From: Streptomyces niveus
Lineage (GTDB): Bacteria > Actinomycetota > Actinomycetes > Streptomycetales > Streptomycetaceae
Reading direction: 5' to 3'
Assembly: GCF_002009175.1 (NCBI RefSeq)
Contig: NZ_CP018047.1
Location: 3,286,001 to 3,350,000, forward strand
Length of the DNA: 64,000 nt
In this document: positions 1-8,658 of the stretch, piece by piece
Layout: each line of letters opens with the position of its first letter
How positions within the stretch are numbered: the stretch's first letter is position 1
Notes under the pieces: generated by a model
Seen by the model: only the letters and a program-made list of their open reading frames with translations
What the model was told of the DNA's origin: nothing
Database searches by the model: none
Program-made: the position numbers and the translations under genes

Positions 1-113
1 GAGCTGATGGGCAAGGCGGGGTACGACGCGCTGGCCGAGCTGTGCGAGGCGAGGCTGGCGAGCGCGCTGCCGCTCGTCGCCCCGCACCCGGCGGACCCGC
101 CCCCGGCTGCCTG
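1..113 (+). CDS. C-terminal end of an unidentified protein (truncated by window edge)
   Basis: An open frame runs in from the left edge and stops with TGA at 111-113, giving about 37 residues with an amphipathic Ala/Leu/Glu-rich helix and a Pro/Ala-rich tail. The codons have the G/C-rich third positions expected of a coding region here. It is convergent with the next gene, whose stop is at 140. Too little remains to name a family. Confidence 0.5.
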
Positions 114-139
114 ACACCGCCGTACGGAGGCACGCCCGC

Positions 140-1957
140 TCACGGCGACGTGGGCGGCGTGTCCGGCCCGCCGGGACCGGTCGGGGCGCCGGGATCGCCG
201 GGGTCATCGGGCGAGGACGGCGGGTCACTGGGCTGACCGGTGCCGGGATCCGTCGGGTCGCCCGTGCCGGACGGCGGGCCGGTGGGGTCGGGCGGGCCCG
301 GATCGGTCGGTTCGCCCGGGTCGCTCGGCCCCGGGCCGCCGGTGCCCGGCGGCGTCGAGGACGGCGGGCGTGTGGGGTGCGTCGGTCTGCCGGGCCCGGG
401 GTGGGACGAGGACGGCGGCCTGGAACCGTAACCGCTGATCGCGACCACCGAGCCCGCCGGGGTCAGCCCGACCCGGGCGCTCCACGGGCCGGACGGCTCG
501 CGCGAGTGGTCCACGTGGACGTGGACGGTGACGGACCTGCCGGGGGCGAGCGTGCCCGACGTACGGCTCAGCCGCAGCCACGACGCGCTCGTCCAGGCCG
601 ACCACGTGACGGGCTCGCCGCCGGTCGCGGTGAGCGTGATCCTCGTACGGTCGCCGGTCGACTCCGCCGTGACGGCGAGCCGTCCCGAGCCCGTTCCGGG
701 TGTGCCGGACGGGGCGCCCGTCCCGTCGCTGATGACCTCCACCGAGACGTCCGGGTCACGGCTGCCGGTGGCGAAGGGGGCACCGGGCCGGTTCTCCGCG
801 TTGCCCGCGTTCTCGTACGGATCGGCTCCCTGCGTACCGCGCCGCTCGGCGTCACCGGCGCTGACCGACGTCCCGCCGTGGCCCTCGCCGGTCGGCGGCG
901 CGCCCCGGTACGCCGCCCAGAGGGCGAGCACGGGCGCGGCGACGACGGTCGCCACGACGGTGGTGGTGACGGCCCGCGAGCGCAGCCGGTCCCGGCGGGC
1001 GGCGCGGTCCTTCGGGTCCAGGGGGAAGCCGCTCCGGCCGAAGCGCGGGGTGGTGGCACGGGCGCGCGGGGTGTTCGTCATGGCGGTGTACGCCGCGGCC
1101 CGGGGGGCTTCGACGAGCGGCAGGACGGCGGGCGCGGCGGCCCAGGAGGGCACGCCGGACGGCGTGGGCCGGGCGGCGCGTGCGGAGGCGGCCGAGCCGG
1201 GCCAGGGACCCGCCGCCTCGGCGCGCTCGGCGGCGCGGCGGCAGCGCGGACAGTCGTCCACGTGCCGGACGAGTTCGCGGCGGAGCACGGCCGAGAGCAG
1301 CACCTGGTCGTCCCCGGTGAGCCGGGCGACGGCGGGGCAGTTGCCCGTCTCGACGACGGCCAGCGCGGCCCTGGTCCGCTCGACCTCGCAGGCGGCGGAG
1401 TTGAGCAGTTCACGGGCCGGCAGGAGCGCCATGGACAGGACGGCGGCGACATCGCGCGCGCGGAGCCGGTGCCGTACGGCGAGTTCGAGCGCTTCGCGCT
1501 GCTCGGGGGTCGTACCGGCGGCCTCGGGCCAGGCCAGCAAGGCGAGTTCACGCCGCCGGCGCTCGGCGACCTCCGGCGGGACGTCCGCCGCCGCGTCGGC
1601 CCCGAAATCCACGCCGGGCTCACGACGGCGGCCCGAGTGCGCCCCCGGGCGGCTCCCCCGCCGCTCGCCGAGCCGCCGCAGACAGGCCCACCGGGCCAGG
1701 GCGTACAGCCAGGCCCCGCGCTCCTCCGCGCCCGTCGGGCAACGCCCGTACTGGCGCTCGGAGATGGCCAGGACCTCGCCCAACACCTCGATGGCGGCGT
1801 CGTGGTCGCACAGCACGGAGAGGCAGTACGTGAACAGCCCGTCCAGATAGGGCTCGTAGCGCACGGGCGGCCGGCGTGTCTCCGATCGGGGCGCGCGCCG
1901 GGGCGCACGGTGTGCGCCGGTGGTGTACGTGGGGGGCTCCAGTCTGCTGCTCGTCAC
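140..1957 (-). CDS. Membrane-anchored sigma-like / zinc-finger anti-sigma / BACON-domain protein
   Basis: About 605 residues. Residues ~35-97 resemble ECF sigma region 2 (a YCLSVLCDHDAA segment, then a WLYALARWACLRRL helix). Residues ~140-200 resemble a region-4 helix-turn-helix. Next is a ZAS-type zinc finger, HVDDCPRC (H-X3-C-X2-C, about residue 232), one transmembrane helix at ~330-350, a BACON-like beta domain at ~427-512 with the SASWLRLS segment, and a 90-residue Pro/Gly/Thr/Asp-rich tail. Predicted topology: sigma-like part and zinc finger in the cytoplasm, BACON domain outside. It is divergent from radA with about 156 bp between. In-frame GTG codons at 1972, 1984 and 1996 could start it further upstream, and a GGGGAGG lies next to them, so the start is uncertain. 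Whether the sigma-like part still binds RNA polymerase is unknown. Confidence 0.8.
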   Translation of the reverse strand: MTSSRLEPPTYTTGAHRAPRRAPRSETRRPPVRYEPYLDGLFTYCLSVLCDHDAAIEVLGEVLAISERQYGRCPTGAEERGAWLYALARWACLRRLGERRGSRPGAHSGRRREPGVDFGADAAADVPPEVAERRRRELALLAWPEAAGTTPEQREALELAVRHRLRARDVAAVLSMALLPARELLNSAACEVERTRAALAVVETGNCPAVARLTGDDQVLLSAVLRRELVRHVDDCPRCRRAAERAEAAGPWPGSAASARAARPTPSGVPSWAAAPAVLPLVEAPRAAAYTAMTNTPRARATTPRFGRSGFPLDPKDRAARRDRLRSRAVTTTVVATVVAAPVLALWAAYRGAPPTGEGHGGTSVSAGDAERRGTQGADPYENAGNAENRPGAPFATGSRDPDVSVEVISDGTGAPSGTPGTGSGRLAVTAESTGDRTRITLTATGGEPVTWSAWTSASWLRLSRTSGTLAPGRSVTVHVHVDHSREPSGPWSARVGLTPAGSVVAISGYGSRPPSSSHPGPGRPTHPTRPPSSTPPGTGGPGPSDPGEPTDPGPPDPTGPPSGTGDPTDPGTGQPSDPPSSPDDPGDPGAPTGPGGPDTPPTSP

Positions 1958-2113
1958 CCGGCGACGGTAGACACGGGAGCGCACGACCCTCCCCACCCTC
2001 GCCTACTTTTAATCCTTACGGGTGAAACGTCCGCTGTGGCCGTTTCCTCGGGCCGGGCTGCCGAAGCGGCCACCGCGGTAAGGGCTGTCAGTGGGCGCCT
2101 ATACGGTGGCGCC

Positions 2114-3526
2114 ATGGCTGTCGCCCGTACCAAATCCGCCAAGGACCGGCCGTCCTACCGCTGTACCGACTGCGGTTGGACGACCGTCAAGTGGCTCGGC
2201 CGCTGCCCCGAGTGCCAGGCCTGGGGCACCGTCGAGGAGTACGGCGCGCCCGCCGTACGGACGACGGCGGTCGGCCGGGTCAGCACCCCGGCCCTCCCGA
2301 TCGGCCAGGTCGACGGCCGCACGGCGACGGCGCGCTCGACGGGCGTGGACGAGCTTGACCGTGTCCTCGGCGGCGGGCTCGTGCCGGGAGCCGTCGTGCT
2401 GGTGGCCGGTGAGCCGGGCGTCGGCAAGTCCACGCTGCTCCTGGATGTCGCGGCGAAGGCGGCCGGCTCCGAGCACCGCACGCTGTATGTGACGGGCGAG
2501 GAGTCGGCGAGCCAGGTACGGCTGCGCGCGGACCGCATCAAGGCCATCGACGACAATCTCTACCTCGCGGCCGAGACGGACCTCTCGGCCGTCCTCGGGC
2601 ATCTCGACGCGGTCAAGCCGTCGCTGCTCGTCCTCGACTCCGTACAGACGGTGGCGTCGCCGGAGATCGACGGCGCGCCCGGCGGCATGGCCCAGGTCCG
2701 GGAGGTCGCGGGCGCGCTCATCCGGGTCTCCAAGGAGCTGGGCATGTCCACCCTGCTCGTCGGCCATGTCACCAAGGACGGCGCGATCGCGGGCCCCCGG
2801 CTGCTGGAGCACCTGGTGGACGTGGTGCTGTCCTTCGAGGGCGACCGGCACGCGCGGCTGCGGCTGGTGCGGGGCGTCAAGAACAGATACGGCACGACGG
2901 ACGAGGTCGGCTGCTTCGAGCTGCACGACGAGGGCATCACGGGCCTCGCCGATCCCTCCGGCCTCTTCCTCACCCGCCGTGACCAGCCGGTGCCCGGCAC
3001 GTGCCTGACGGTGACGCTCGAAGGCCGCCGCCCGCTCGTCGCCGAGGTGCAGGCGCTGACGGTCGACTCGCAGATCCCCTCCCCGCGCCGCACCACGTCC
3101 GGCCTGGAGACCTCCCGAGTCTCGATGATGCTGGCCGTTCTGGAGCAGCGCGGCCGGATCAGCGCGCTCGGCAAGCGCGACATCTACAGCGCGACGGTCG
3201 GCGGCGTGAAGCTCTCCGAGCCGGCCGCCGACCTGGCGATCGCGCTCGCCCTGGCGTCCGCTGCGAGCGACACCCCACTGCCGACGAACCTTGTCGCGAT
3301 CGGCGAGGTCGGCCTCGCGGGCGAGGTCAGAAGGGTCACGGGAGTCCAGCGCAGACTGGCCGAGGCACACCGTCTGGGCTTCACGCACGCCCTCGTCCCG
3401 ACCGATCCCGGGAAGATCCCGGCCGGTATGAAGGTCACAGAAGTCGCCGACATGGGGGCGGCTCTGAGCGTGCTTCCGCGCCGGGGTCGGACGGAGGCCC
3501 CACGGGACGGCGGAGACCGCCGGTAG
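2114..3526 (+). CDS. radA: DNA repair protein RadA
   Basis: 470 residues, normal for RadA, the RecA-like helicase that promotes branch migration in recombination repair. The N-terminal zinc finger has C17, C20, C31 and C34. Walker [10 protein letters not shown] is at 99-107, the family KNRYGTTDE motif follows in the RecA-like core, and the C-terminal third is the Lon-protease-like domain. The start is the ATG at 2114, since [17 protein letters not shown] matches the usual N-terminus. There is no clear ribosome site. A TACGGT at 2102-2107 would put a transcript start close to the ATG, so leaderless translation is possible. disA follows after 44 bp on the same strand, the usual actinobacterial pairing. 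Confidence 0.97.
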   Translation: MAVARTKSAKDRPSYRCTDCGWTTVKWLGRCPECQAWGTVEEYGAPAVRTTAVGRVSTPALPIGQVDGRTATARSTGVDELDRVLGGGLVPGAVVLVAGEPGVGKSTLLLDVAAKAAGSEHRTLYVTGEESASQVRLRADRIKAIDDNLYLAAETDLSAVLGHLDAVKPSLLVLDSVQTVASPEIDGAPGGMAQVREVAGALIRVSKELGMSTLLVGHVTKDGAIAGPRLLEHLVDVVLSFEGDRHARLRLVRGVKNRYGTTDEVGCFELHDEGITGLADPSGLFLTRRDQPVPGTCLTVTLEGRRPLVAEVQALTVDSQIPSPRRTTSGLETSRVSMMLAVLEQRGRISALGKRDIYSATVGGVKLSEPAADLAIALALASAASDTPLPTNLVAIGEVGLAGEVRRVTGVQRRLAEAHRLGFTHALVPTDPGKIPAGMKVTEVADMGAALSVLPRRGRTEAPRDGGDRR

Positions 3527-3570
3527 ACTTTGCCCTGGTCTCGCCCATCCGTACGAGCCGGAGGAGTGCA

Positions 3571-4704
3571 GTGGCAGCCAACGACCGGGCAGCAGCACCC
3601 GGAAAGTCCGGTGGTGGCTCCGGTGGATCCGGCACCGAAGCGCTGATGCGCGCCTCACTGAGCGCCGTGGCGCCCGGCATGGCGCTGCGTGACGGGCTGG
3701 AGCGGATCCTCCGGGGGAACACCGGCGGTCTCATCGTCCTGGGCATGGACAAGACCGTCGAGACGATGTGCACGGGCGGCTTCGTGCTGGACGTGGAATT
3801 CACCGCCACGAGGCTCCGCGAGCTCTGCAAGCTCGACGGCGCGCTCATTCTCGACAAAGACATCACCAAAATTCTGCGGGCCGGCGTCCAGCTCGTACCC
3901 GATGCCTCCATCCCGACCGAGGAGACCGGTACGCGCCACCGCACGGCGGACCGGGTGTCCAAGCAGTGCGGGTTCCCGGTCATCTCCGTGTCGCAGTCGA
4001 TGCGGCTGATCGCGCTGTACGTGGACGGGGAGCGCCGGGTCCTGGAGGAGTCGGCGGCGATCCTGTCGCGCGCCAACCAGGCGCTGGCGACCCTGGAGCG
4101 CTACAAGCTCCGGCTGGACGAGGTCGCGGGCACGCTCTCCGCGCTGGAGATCGAGGACCTGGTGACGGTCCGGGACGTGACGGCGGTGTCGCAGCGCCTG
4201 GAGATGGTGCGCAGGATCGCCACGGAAATCGCCGAGTACGTGGTCGAGTTGGGCACCGACGGGCGGCTTCTCTCCCTCCAGCTCGACGAGTTGATCGCGG
4301 GCGTCGAGCCCGAGCGGGAGCTCGTCGTACGGGACTACGTGCCCGAGCCGACGGCGAAGCGCTCGCGTACGGTCGCCGAGGCGATGACCGAGCTGGACGC
4401 GCTCTCCCACACCGAGCTGCTGGAACTGCCCGTCGTGGCCCGCGCGTTGGGCTACAGCGGTTCACCCGAGACGCTGGACTCGGCGGTCTCGCCGCGCGGC
4501 TACCGGCTGCTGGCCAAGGTGCCGCGTCTGCCGGGCGCCATCATCGAGCGGCTGGTCGAGCACTTCGGCGGGCTCCAGAAGCTGCTGGCTGCGAGCGTCG
4601 ACGATCTCCAGACGGTGGACGGCGTGGGCGAGGCGCGGGCGCGCAGCGTGCGCGAGGGGCTGTCGCGGCTGGCGGAGTCGTCGATCCTGGAGCGGTACGT
4701 CTGA
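3571..4704 (+). CDS. disA: DNA integrity scanning diadenylate cyclase DisA
   Basis: 377 residues from GTG 3571, preceded by GGAGG at 3561-3565. DisA joins two ATP into cyclic di-AMP and scans DNA for branched structures. The DAC domain shows the DGA motif at 89-91 (KLDGALILD) and the RHR motif around 122-124 ([11 protein letters not shown]), both needed for catalysis. A helical linker and a C-terminal RuvA-like helix-hairpin-helix region ([19 protein letters not shown]) follow. The first 20 residues are a Gly/Ser-rich extension. It is probably co-transcribed with radA, whose product inhibits DisA in other bacteria. A strong hairpin lies 45 bp after the stop. Confidence 0.97.
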   Translation: MAANDRAAAPGKSGGGSGGSGTEALMRASLSAVAPGMALRDGLERILRGNTGGLIVLGMDKTVETMCTGGFVLDVEFTATRLRELCKLDGALILDKDITKILRAGVQLVPDASIPTEETGTRHRTADRVSKQCGFPVISVSQSMRLIALYVDGERRVLEESAAILSRANQALATLERYKLRLDEVAGTLSALEIEDLVTVRDVTAVSQRLEMVRRIATEIAEYVVELGTDGRLLSLQLDELIAGVEPERELVVRDYVPEPTAKRSRTVAEAMTELDALSHTELLELPVVARALGYSGSPETLDSAVSPRGYRLLAKVPRLPGAIIERLVEHFGGLQKLLAASVDDLQTVDGVGEARARSVREGLSRLAESSILERYV

Positions 4705-4748
4705 GCGGTACCTGTTGACCGGTACGTCCGACGTCCGGGCCGGGTCCA

Positions 4749-4801
4749 CGTACGTAGGAGGGCGGCACCACCGACGCGGTGGTGCCGCCCTCCTACGTAC
4801 G
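4749..4801. terminator. Bidirectional terminator between disA and the convergent gene
   Basis: A perfect 24-bp inverted repeat (4749-4772 with 4778-4801, 5-nt loop) fills the gap between the two converging stop codons (4704 and 4804). There is no U-tract, as is common in Streptomyces. Confidence 0.85.
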
Positions 4802-4803
4802 CG

Positions 4804-5664
4804 TCAGTCCTTGTCCAGGCGGATCGACGTCTGGCCCTGCTTCACGGTCGCGCGGGACGCCGCGGCCTCCACCAGATAGGTACCCGGCCCGGCCTTGCCC
4901 GGCGGGGGCGTGGCGCACTGCGGCTCGCTCTGCGTGAGGTCCCAGACGAGCGTCCGTGTGACGGTCCCGCCCGCGGGCACCTTCAGCAGCAGCCGACCGA
5001 TCTTGGGGCAGTCCTTGGAGGACCAGATCTCGTCGCTGTCGGCGTCGGTGACGGTCAGCACCACGGACTTCGGCCCGAGGTCCGCCTTGCAGTCCTTGGC
5101 CGACCCGTTGGTGGCGACGATCCTGAACGTGGGCTTCTCGCCCGGCTCGTAGGCGACCTTCCGGCTCTCCAGCTTCAGGGTGAGCGCGCTCGGCGCGCAG
5201 TCGGGGAGGCTCGATCCGACCGGGACCTGCTCGCCCGTGCTGCCGCCGCTCGCGCCGTCACCACCGCTGCCGCTGCCACCGTTCGCGGAGCCGCCCGAGC
5301 CGCCCGAGCCGCCCGAGCCTGCGGAACCGCCCGTACCGGCGCCGCCGGTGTCGCCACTGCCGCCGCCGTCGGCGCCCGCGTCCGTACCGCCCTGGTCGCC
5401 GCCGCCGTTGCCGCCGGGCTCGTCCGACTCGTCGCGTCCGCCCGGCTGTTCACTGATCGCGGGTCCGGATCCGGAGGGGCCCGGAGTGATCGAGGGGGCG
5501 GGGCCTTCCCCGTTCGCGCCGTCGTCGCGCTTCTTTCCGCCTTCGTCACCACCGGATGTGACGGCCCATACGACGAGCAACGCGAGCAGCGCGATCAGAG
5601 TCGCCGCTACTGCCCTCCGTCGCCAGTAGATGGAGGAGGGAAGCGGCCCGACCGGATTGCGCAT
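4804..5664 (-). CDS. Membrane-anchored protein with Gly/Ser linker and extracellular beta domain
   Basis: 286 residues from ATG 5664. A short basic N-terminus (YWRRR) is followed by one transmembrane helix (~residues 18-36), about 110 residues of low-complexity Gly/Ser/Asp/Glu linker, and a ~120-residue C-terminal domain with conserved Cys pairs and the DLTQSEPQC segment. That domain looks like a beta-sandwich of the BsuPI/DUF4232 sort. No catalytic motif is visible. The linker would hold the domain away from the membrane across the cell wall. It is a conserved-hypothetical type in Streptomyces and no function can be given. Confidence 0.8.
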   Translation of the reverse strand: MRNPVGPLPSSIYWRRRAVAATLIALLALLVVWAVTSGGDEGGKKRDDGANGEGPAPSITPGPSGSGPAISEQPGGRDESDEPGGNGGGDQGGTDAGADGGGSGDTGGAGTGGSAGSGGSGGSGGSANGGSGSGGDGASGGSTGEQVPVGSSLPDCAPSALTLKLESRKVAYEPGEKPTFRIVATNGSAKDCKADLGPKSVVLTVTDADSDEIWSSKDCPKIGRLLLKVPAGGTVTRTLVWDLTQSEPQCATPPPGKAGPGTYLVEAAASRATVKQGQTSIRLDKD

Positions 5665-5854
5665 AGATCCCACGACGCAAACTCTACGAGAGTTCAGGGC
5701 CAACTCCGGCCCCACATGCCGCTCGTCTCGCAAGTTTTACGGATCATCATCACGCTACGACCGCCCGTGTGCCCCCACTTGTCACTTTCGTCAGGGGTTC
5801 GGCCGCCGATGGCGAGATGCGCGAGCCGGAGCGAGGAAGGTACGGTCCGTAACC

Positions 5855-6649
5855 ATGGACCCCTCCGTCACCAGCGGCCTTTACCGCGACATTACTGACC
5901 TCGCCCAGCAATCGCCTTCCTGGGTAGGGCATTTCGTCGAAATAGGGACGGAGGCCGTGATCCTGATCTTCGGAGCTCTCTTCCTCGTCAGCTGGTGGCG
6001 CACCCGGTCCGCGGACTCAAGGGCCATGGCGGTGGCGGTGGTTGGGCCGCTGGCGACCGCGGTCGCTTACGTGGGCAGCGAGTTGTTCAAGAGCGCCGTG
6101 CAGGAGGACCGGCCGTGCCGCGCGGTCGCCGGGGCGGCGGCGTCACTGGCGACCTGTCCGCCGGTCGGCGACTGGTCGTTCCCCAGCAACCACTCGACCA
6201 TCGCGGGAGCGGCGGCGATCGCCCTCGCCATCGCCTGGCGGAGGATCGCGCTCCTCACGCTCCCGCTGGCGCTCTTCGCCGCCTTCTCGCGGGTCTTCGT
6301 CGGCGTGCACTACCCGCACGACGTGGCGGTGGGCCTGGTGTTCGGCGGGCTGGTCGCCGCGCTCGTCGTCCTGGCGCTGACCCGGCCCGCGCGGGCGCTG
6401 ATCGAGACGATGCGGACGAGCCGTACGGGTGTGGTGGTCTGGTTCGCGGGCCCGGGTCCGGCCGTCCGGCCGGACATCGGGTCGGGACCGGTCCACGGCG
6501 GGGGGTCCGCCCCGGTGCCTGGACACGGACCGGAGTCGGGATACGGACCGGAGTCGGAACACGGACCGGGGCACGGACCCGACCACGGACCGGTCGGGGA
6601 CTCCCGCCGGCTCCGCCGGCAGAAGGGCCGCCACGGCGCGCGCTCCTGA
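5855..6649 (+). CDS. PAP2-superfamily membrane phosphatase
   Basis: 264 residues from ATG 5855. All three PAP2 signature motifs are present: KSAVQEDRP (K-X6-RP), FPSNHS (PSGH-type with the catalytic His) and SRVFVGVHYPHD (SR-X5-H-X3-D with the nucleophile His). About five transmembrane helices put the active site at the outer face, so the substrate is probably a lipid phosphate or undecaprenyl pyrophosphate. The last ~45 residues are an unusual Gly/Pro/His/Glu-rich tail of repeating GP-E/D-X-G/H units, outside the enzyme fold. A TACGGT at 5841 may be a -10 element. Confidence 0.92.
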   Translation: MDPSVTSGLYRDITDLAQQSPSWVGHFVEIGTEAVILIFGALFLVSWWRTRSADSRAMAVAVVGPLATAVAYVGSELFKSAVQEDRPCRAVAGAAASLATCPPVGDWSFPSNHSTIAGAAAIALAIAWRRIALLTLPLALFAAFSRVFVGVHYPHDVAVGLVFGGLVAALVVLALTRPARALIETMRTSRTGVVVWFAGPGPAVRPDIGSGPVHGGGSAPVPGHGPESGYGPESEHGPGHGPDHGPVGDSRRLRRQKGRHGARS

Positions 6650-6802
6650 GCGCGCGGTGCACTCCCGCGTCCCACTCCGCCGGACGGGCGGGCACGACCG
6701 ACAACGCGCCCCCTTCACGCCCCCGTCACTCCCTGCGACGCCCGGCGCACGGCGGTCGGCTGCACCACCCCCACCCCTGAACGTGCCAGGATCGGTGGTG
6801 CC

Positions 6803-7714
6803 ATGACTGCGACTTCTGCGACTACGCCGCCGGTCAACGACCCGGCCGCCCTTCACGACCCCGTCATCGCGTGGTTCGACGCGCACGCCCGCGACCTGCC
6901 CTGGCGCCGCCCCGACACGGGCGCCTGGGGCGTGATGGTCAGCGAGTTCATGCTCCAGCAGACCCCGGTCGCCCGGGTGCTCCCGGTGTACGAACAGTGG
7001 CTCGCGCGCTGGCCCCGCCCGGCCGATCTGGCCGCCGATGCACCCGGCGAAGCGGTACGCGCCTGGGGCAGACTCGGCTATCCGCGCCGGGCCCTGCGGC
7101 TGCACGGCGCGGCCCTGGCGATAACGGAGCGGTTCGGCGGCGACGTACCGCGCGAGCACGGCCAGTTGCTCGCGCTGCCCGGCATCGGCGAGTACACGGC
7201 CGCCGCCGTGGCCTCGTTCGCGTACGGACAGCGGCACGCCGTTCTCGACACGAACGTGCGGCGTGTCTTCGCCCGTGCCGCCGCCGGCATCCAGTACCCA
7301 CCGAACGCGACGACGGCCGCCGAGCGCCGGCTGGCCCGCGCGCTGCTGCCTGCGGACGAGGAGACGGCCGCCCGCTGGGCCGCCGCGTCCATGGAACTCG
7401 GCGCGCTCGTGTGCACCTCGAAGAACGAGGACTGCGCACGCTGCCCGATCGCGTCACGGTGCGCCTGGCGGCAGGCCGGCAAACCGGCGCACCAGGGCCC
7501 GGCCCGGCGCGGCCAGACTTACGCGGGCACGGACCGCCAGGTGCGCGGCAAGCTGCTCGCCGTACTGCGCGAGGCGGTGGGGCCGGTGCCGCTCGCGGCG
7601 CTCGACACCGTGTGGGAGGAGCCGGTGCAGCGGGCCAGGGCGCTGGACGGGCTGGTGGCCGACGGGCTGGTCGAGCCGATGGCCGACGACCTGTACCGGC
7701 TGCCGCTGGCCTGA
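6803..7714 (+). CDS. mutY: A/G-specific adenine glycosylase MutY
   Basis: 303 residues from ATG 6803. MutY removes adenine mispaired with 8-oxoguanine. Seen: the SEFMLQQT helix with catalytic Glu48, the helix-hairpin-helix LPGIGEYTAAAV (125-136), catalytic Asp149 in LDTNV, and the iron-sulfur loop C204-X6-C211-X2-C214-X5-C220. The 80-residue C-terminus does not look like the NUDIX-like 8-oxoG-recognition domain of E. coli MutY and ends in a short winged-helix-like segment. With radA and disA it forms a small genome-maintenance neighbourhood, but promoters appear separate. Confidence 0.95.
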   Translation: MTATSATTPPVNDPAALHDPVIAWFDAHARDLPWRRPDTGAWGVMVSEFMLQQTPVARVLPVYEQWLARWPRPADLAADAPGEAVRAWGRLGYPRRALRLHGAALAITERFGGDVPREHGQLLALPGIGEYTAAAVASFAYGQRHAVLDTNVRRVFARAAAGIQYPPNATTAAERRLARALLPADEETAARWAAASMELGALVCTSKNEDCARCPIASRCAWRQAGKPAHQGPARRGQTYAGTDRQVRGKLLAVLREAVGPVPLAALDTVWEEPVQRARALDGLVADGLVEPMADDLYRLPLA

Positions 7715-8037
7715 CCGCCACCCGGCCACGGCCCGGTGCGTACCGCCCGATCCACCGCCCGATCCGCCCCGCGACCCTCCGCACGACCCGCTTCACGGCA
7801 TCCGATCCGGCTCGGCCGGCCCCCAGGGGCCGGCCGTCCGACTGTCACGGCGCTTGTCGCGCCTTCGTCCGTTGCATCCCGCCGCCGTTACACAACCGAT
7901 GGATGTCCGTGCGCCCGCCGAGGGCTGGCGCGCACGACCTCGTGACAACGCCTCCGTAACTTCTGGGACGTAAGGCAGCACGGAGGACGACAGCAGCGCG
8001 GCAAGCGGTGCGGTTCACGGGGTGGGAGGCGGTTGGC
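7715..8037 (+). promoter_or_regulatory. Intergenic region upstream of sigE
   Basis: 323 bp with no coding signal, holding whatever drives the sigE operon. A CGTAAC/CGTAAG pair (7955-7960 and 7969-7974, 14 bp apart) lies 80 bp before sigE and could be part of a response-regulator site. In S. coelicolor the orthologous promoter depends on CseB. No -35/-10 pair is assigned with confidence. Confidence 0.4.
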
Positions 8038-8658
8038 ATGGCGAACGGCGAGGTGCTCGGATTCGAGGAGTACGTACGCACCCGGCAGGAGGCTCTGCTG
8101 CGGAGTGCCAGGCGGCTGGTCCCCGATCCCGTCGACGCCCAGGATCTCCTCCAGACCGCGCTGGCCCGTACGTACGGCCGCTGGGACGGTATCGCCGACA
8201 AGTCCCTCGCCGACGCCTATCTGCGCCGCGTCATGATCAACACCCGTACGGAGTGGTGGCGGGCGCGCAGGCTCGAAGAGGTGCCGACCGAGCAGCTGCC
8301 CGAGCCGTGCGTCGAGGACGGCTCCGACCAGCGCGCCGACCGCGCCCTGCTCATCGACATCCTCGGGGTCCTGGCTCCGAAGCAGCGCAGCGTCGTCGTG
8401 CTGCGGCACTGGGAGCAGATGAGTACGGAGGAGACGGCGGCGGCGCTCGGTATGTCTACCGGTACGGTGAAGAGCACGCTGCACCGGGCGCTGGCCAAAC
8501 TCCGTGAGGAGCTGGAGGCCCGGGAGCTGGAGCGCCGCCACGTGGAGCGCCGGACGCCGGGGAACCGGCTGCCGGAGCGACGCGGTCCGCGCGCCCAGGC
8601 TCCGGAGCGTGCCGGTTATCGTCGCGACGGACGGGGGCAGGAGCGGTGCGCGGCCTGA
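8038..8658 (+). CDS. sigE: ECF sigma factor SigE (cell-envelope stress)
   Basis: 206 residues from ATG 8038. Regions 2 and 4 of a small ECF sigma factor are clear: LLRSARRLVPDPVDAQDLLQ (region 2.1-2.2), YLRRVMINTRTEWWRARR (2.3-2.4) and the LAPKQRSVVVLRHWEQMSTEETAAAL helix-turn-helix of region 4. The sequence and the next three genes match the S. coelicolor sigE-cseABC operon, which responds to cell-wall damage. The protein is about 30 residues longer than I recall for S. coelicolor, with a basic Arg/Glu-rich C-terminal tail. Its 3' end overlaps the next gene by 13 nt. Confidence 0.93.
   Translation: MANGEVLGFEEYVRTRQEALLRSARRLVPDPVDAQDLLQTALARTYGRWDGIADKSLADAYLRRVMINTRTEWWRARRLEEVPTEQLPEPCVEDGSDQRADRALLIDILGVLAPKQRSVVVLRHWEQMSTEETAAALGMSTGTVKSTLHRALAKLREELEARELERRHVERRTPGNRLPERRGPRAQAPERAGYRRDGRGQERCAA

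Noticed and set aside
377..2113. Long plus-strand open frame running into radA
   Set aside because: It lies antisense to the BACON-domain gene and has Arg/Gly-rich composition; RadA homology begins only at 2114.
7955..7974. Firm assignment of a CseB box in front of sigE
   Set aside because: The two CGTAA(C/G) units are 14 bp apart, not the 10-11 bp usual for OmpR-type tandem sites.
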